A stretch of DNA of 64,000 nucleotides from NCBI RefSeq assembly GCF_028710545.1, contig NZ_JAQTTX010000001.1, forward strand, positions 31,213-95,212, given 5' to 3'. The stretch's first letter is position 1. Each line of letters opens with the position of its first letter. Below, piece after piece: positions 63,870 through 64,000 of the stretch. The notes under the pieces were generated by a model, which saw only the letters and a program-made list of their open reading frames with translations, made no database searches and was not told the DNA's origin. Made by a program: the position numbers and the translations under genes. Source of the DNA: Halothiobacillus sp. Lineage in GTDB: Bacteria > Pseudomonadota > Gammaproteobacteria > Halothiobacillales > Halothiobacillaceae.

Positions 63870-64000
63870 TTAAGCAGTTTGTGTTGCAGTGTCGCTTTTG
63901 CCCAGGTTGGTCGTGTAGGCGATTGTTACTTTGTCGCCTTTCTTGCCTGGAACTTTGAAGTTGATGTAGGGGTTCTTGGAAACCGCTACAGACAGGTTGC
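63870..64000 (-). CDS. soxZ: SoxZ-like sulfur-oxidation protein, C-terminal part only
   Basis: The last 43 codons before TAA (63870-63872) are visible. The translation contains SVSKNPYINF-like AVSKNPYINFKVPGKKGDKV and ends in SDTATQTA, which fits the C-terminal half of SoxZ (motif SKNPY followed by a two-strand end). SoxZ pairs with SoxY to carry sulfur intermediates in the periplasm. SoxY and the rest lie beyond the window. The call rests on a short segment. Confidence 0.7.
   Translation of the reverse strand, partial: NLSVAVSKNPYINFKVPGKKGDKVTIAYTTNLGKSDTATQTA

Overview
The window looks like chromosome of an autotrophic sulfur-oxidising gammaproteobacterium, close in style to Halothiobacillus. 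This is an inference from the rpe-gph-gph-trpE cluster (Calvin-cycle associated), the gammaproteobacterial topA-smg-dprA-lysM / def-fmt-rsmB divergence, the NtrYX-TrkAH block, and a SoxZ-like C-terminus at the right edge. No rRNA, tRNA or CRISPR array was seen.

Bases 1-31211 are core genome: the end of a SPOR protein; rpe, two tandem phosphoglycolate phosphatases and trpE (+); bioB and a small membrane protein (-); comF, a type-B ribosomal protein L31 and a secreted nuclease (+); hemF, a diguanylate cyclase and a DUF917 protein (-); tsaC, topA, smg, dprA and a LysM lipoprotein (-); then def, fmt, rsmB, a DUF4390 protein, ntrY, ntrX, trkA, trkH and an acyltransferase (+); and a second acyltransferase (-).

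Bases 31212-62288 (about 31.1 kb) are an integrated mobile element. It splits a TtcA-like PP-loop gene exactly inside its SGGKDS motif. The 3' part of the gene lies at 30564-31211 and the 5' part at 62289-62456. The junctions carry related 6-base cores (GGTAAA and GGCAAG) and the element has imperfect 12-bp terminal inverted repeats. At its left end the element carries its own complete ttcA. At its right end it carries a tightly overlapping module of three tyrosine-recombinase-type proteins plus a small coiled-coil protein, resembling Tn554 TnpABC or gamma-mobile-trio modules.

The cargo is defence-like. From left to right it holds a three-gene operon ending in an AlbA_2/Schlafen-type protein, a complete type I restriction-modification locus (hsdMSR), a MazE-like antitoxin without a toxin, an HTH regulator with a divergent unknown gene, and a phosphorothioation-type cassette. 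In that cassette sspA is divergent from sspB-sspC-sspD, followed by a dual GHKL ATPase, a receiver-like protein and a SEC-C/nuclease protein; the last three match the position of SspFGH. The nuclease gene is enclosed by inverted repeats that look like IS3-family ends. A perfect 27-bp operator-like palindrome lies between sspA and sspB.

Bases 62457-64000 return to core genome with a proline iminopeptidase, a terminator and the SoxZ-like end. Two short transposase-free elements with terminal inverted repeats (16373-16639 and 62558-62768) sit directly against the start regions of dprA and the iminopeptidase gene.
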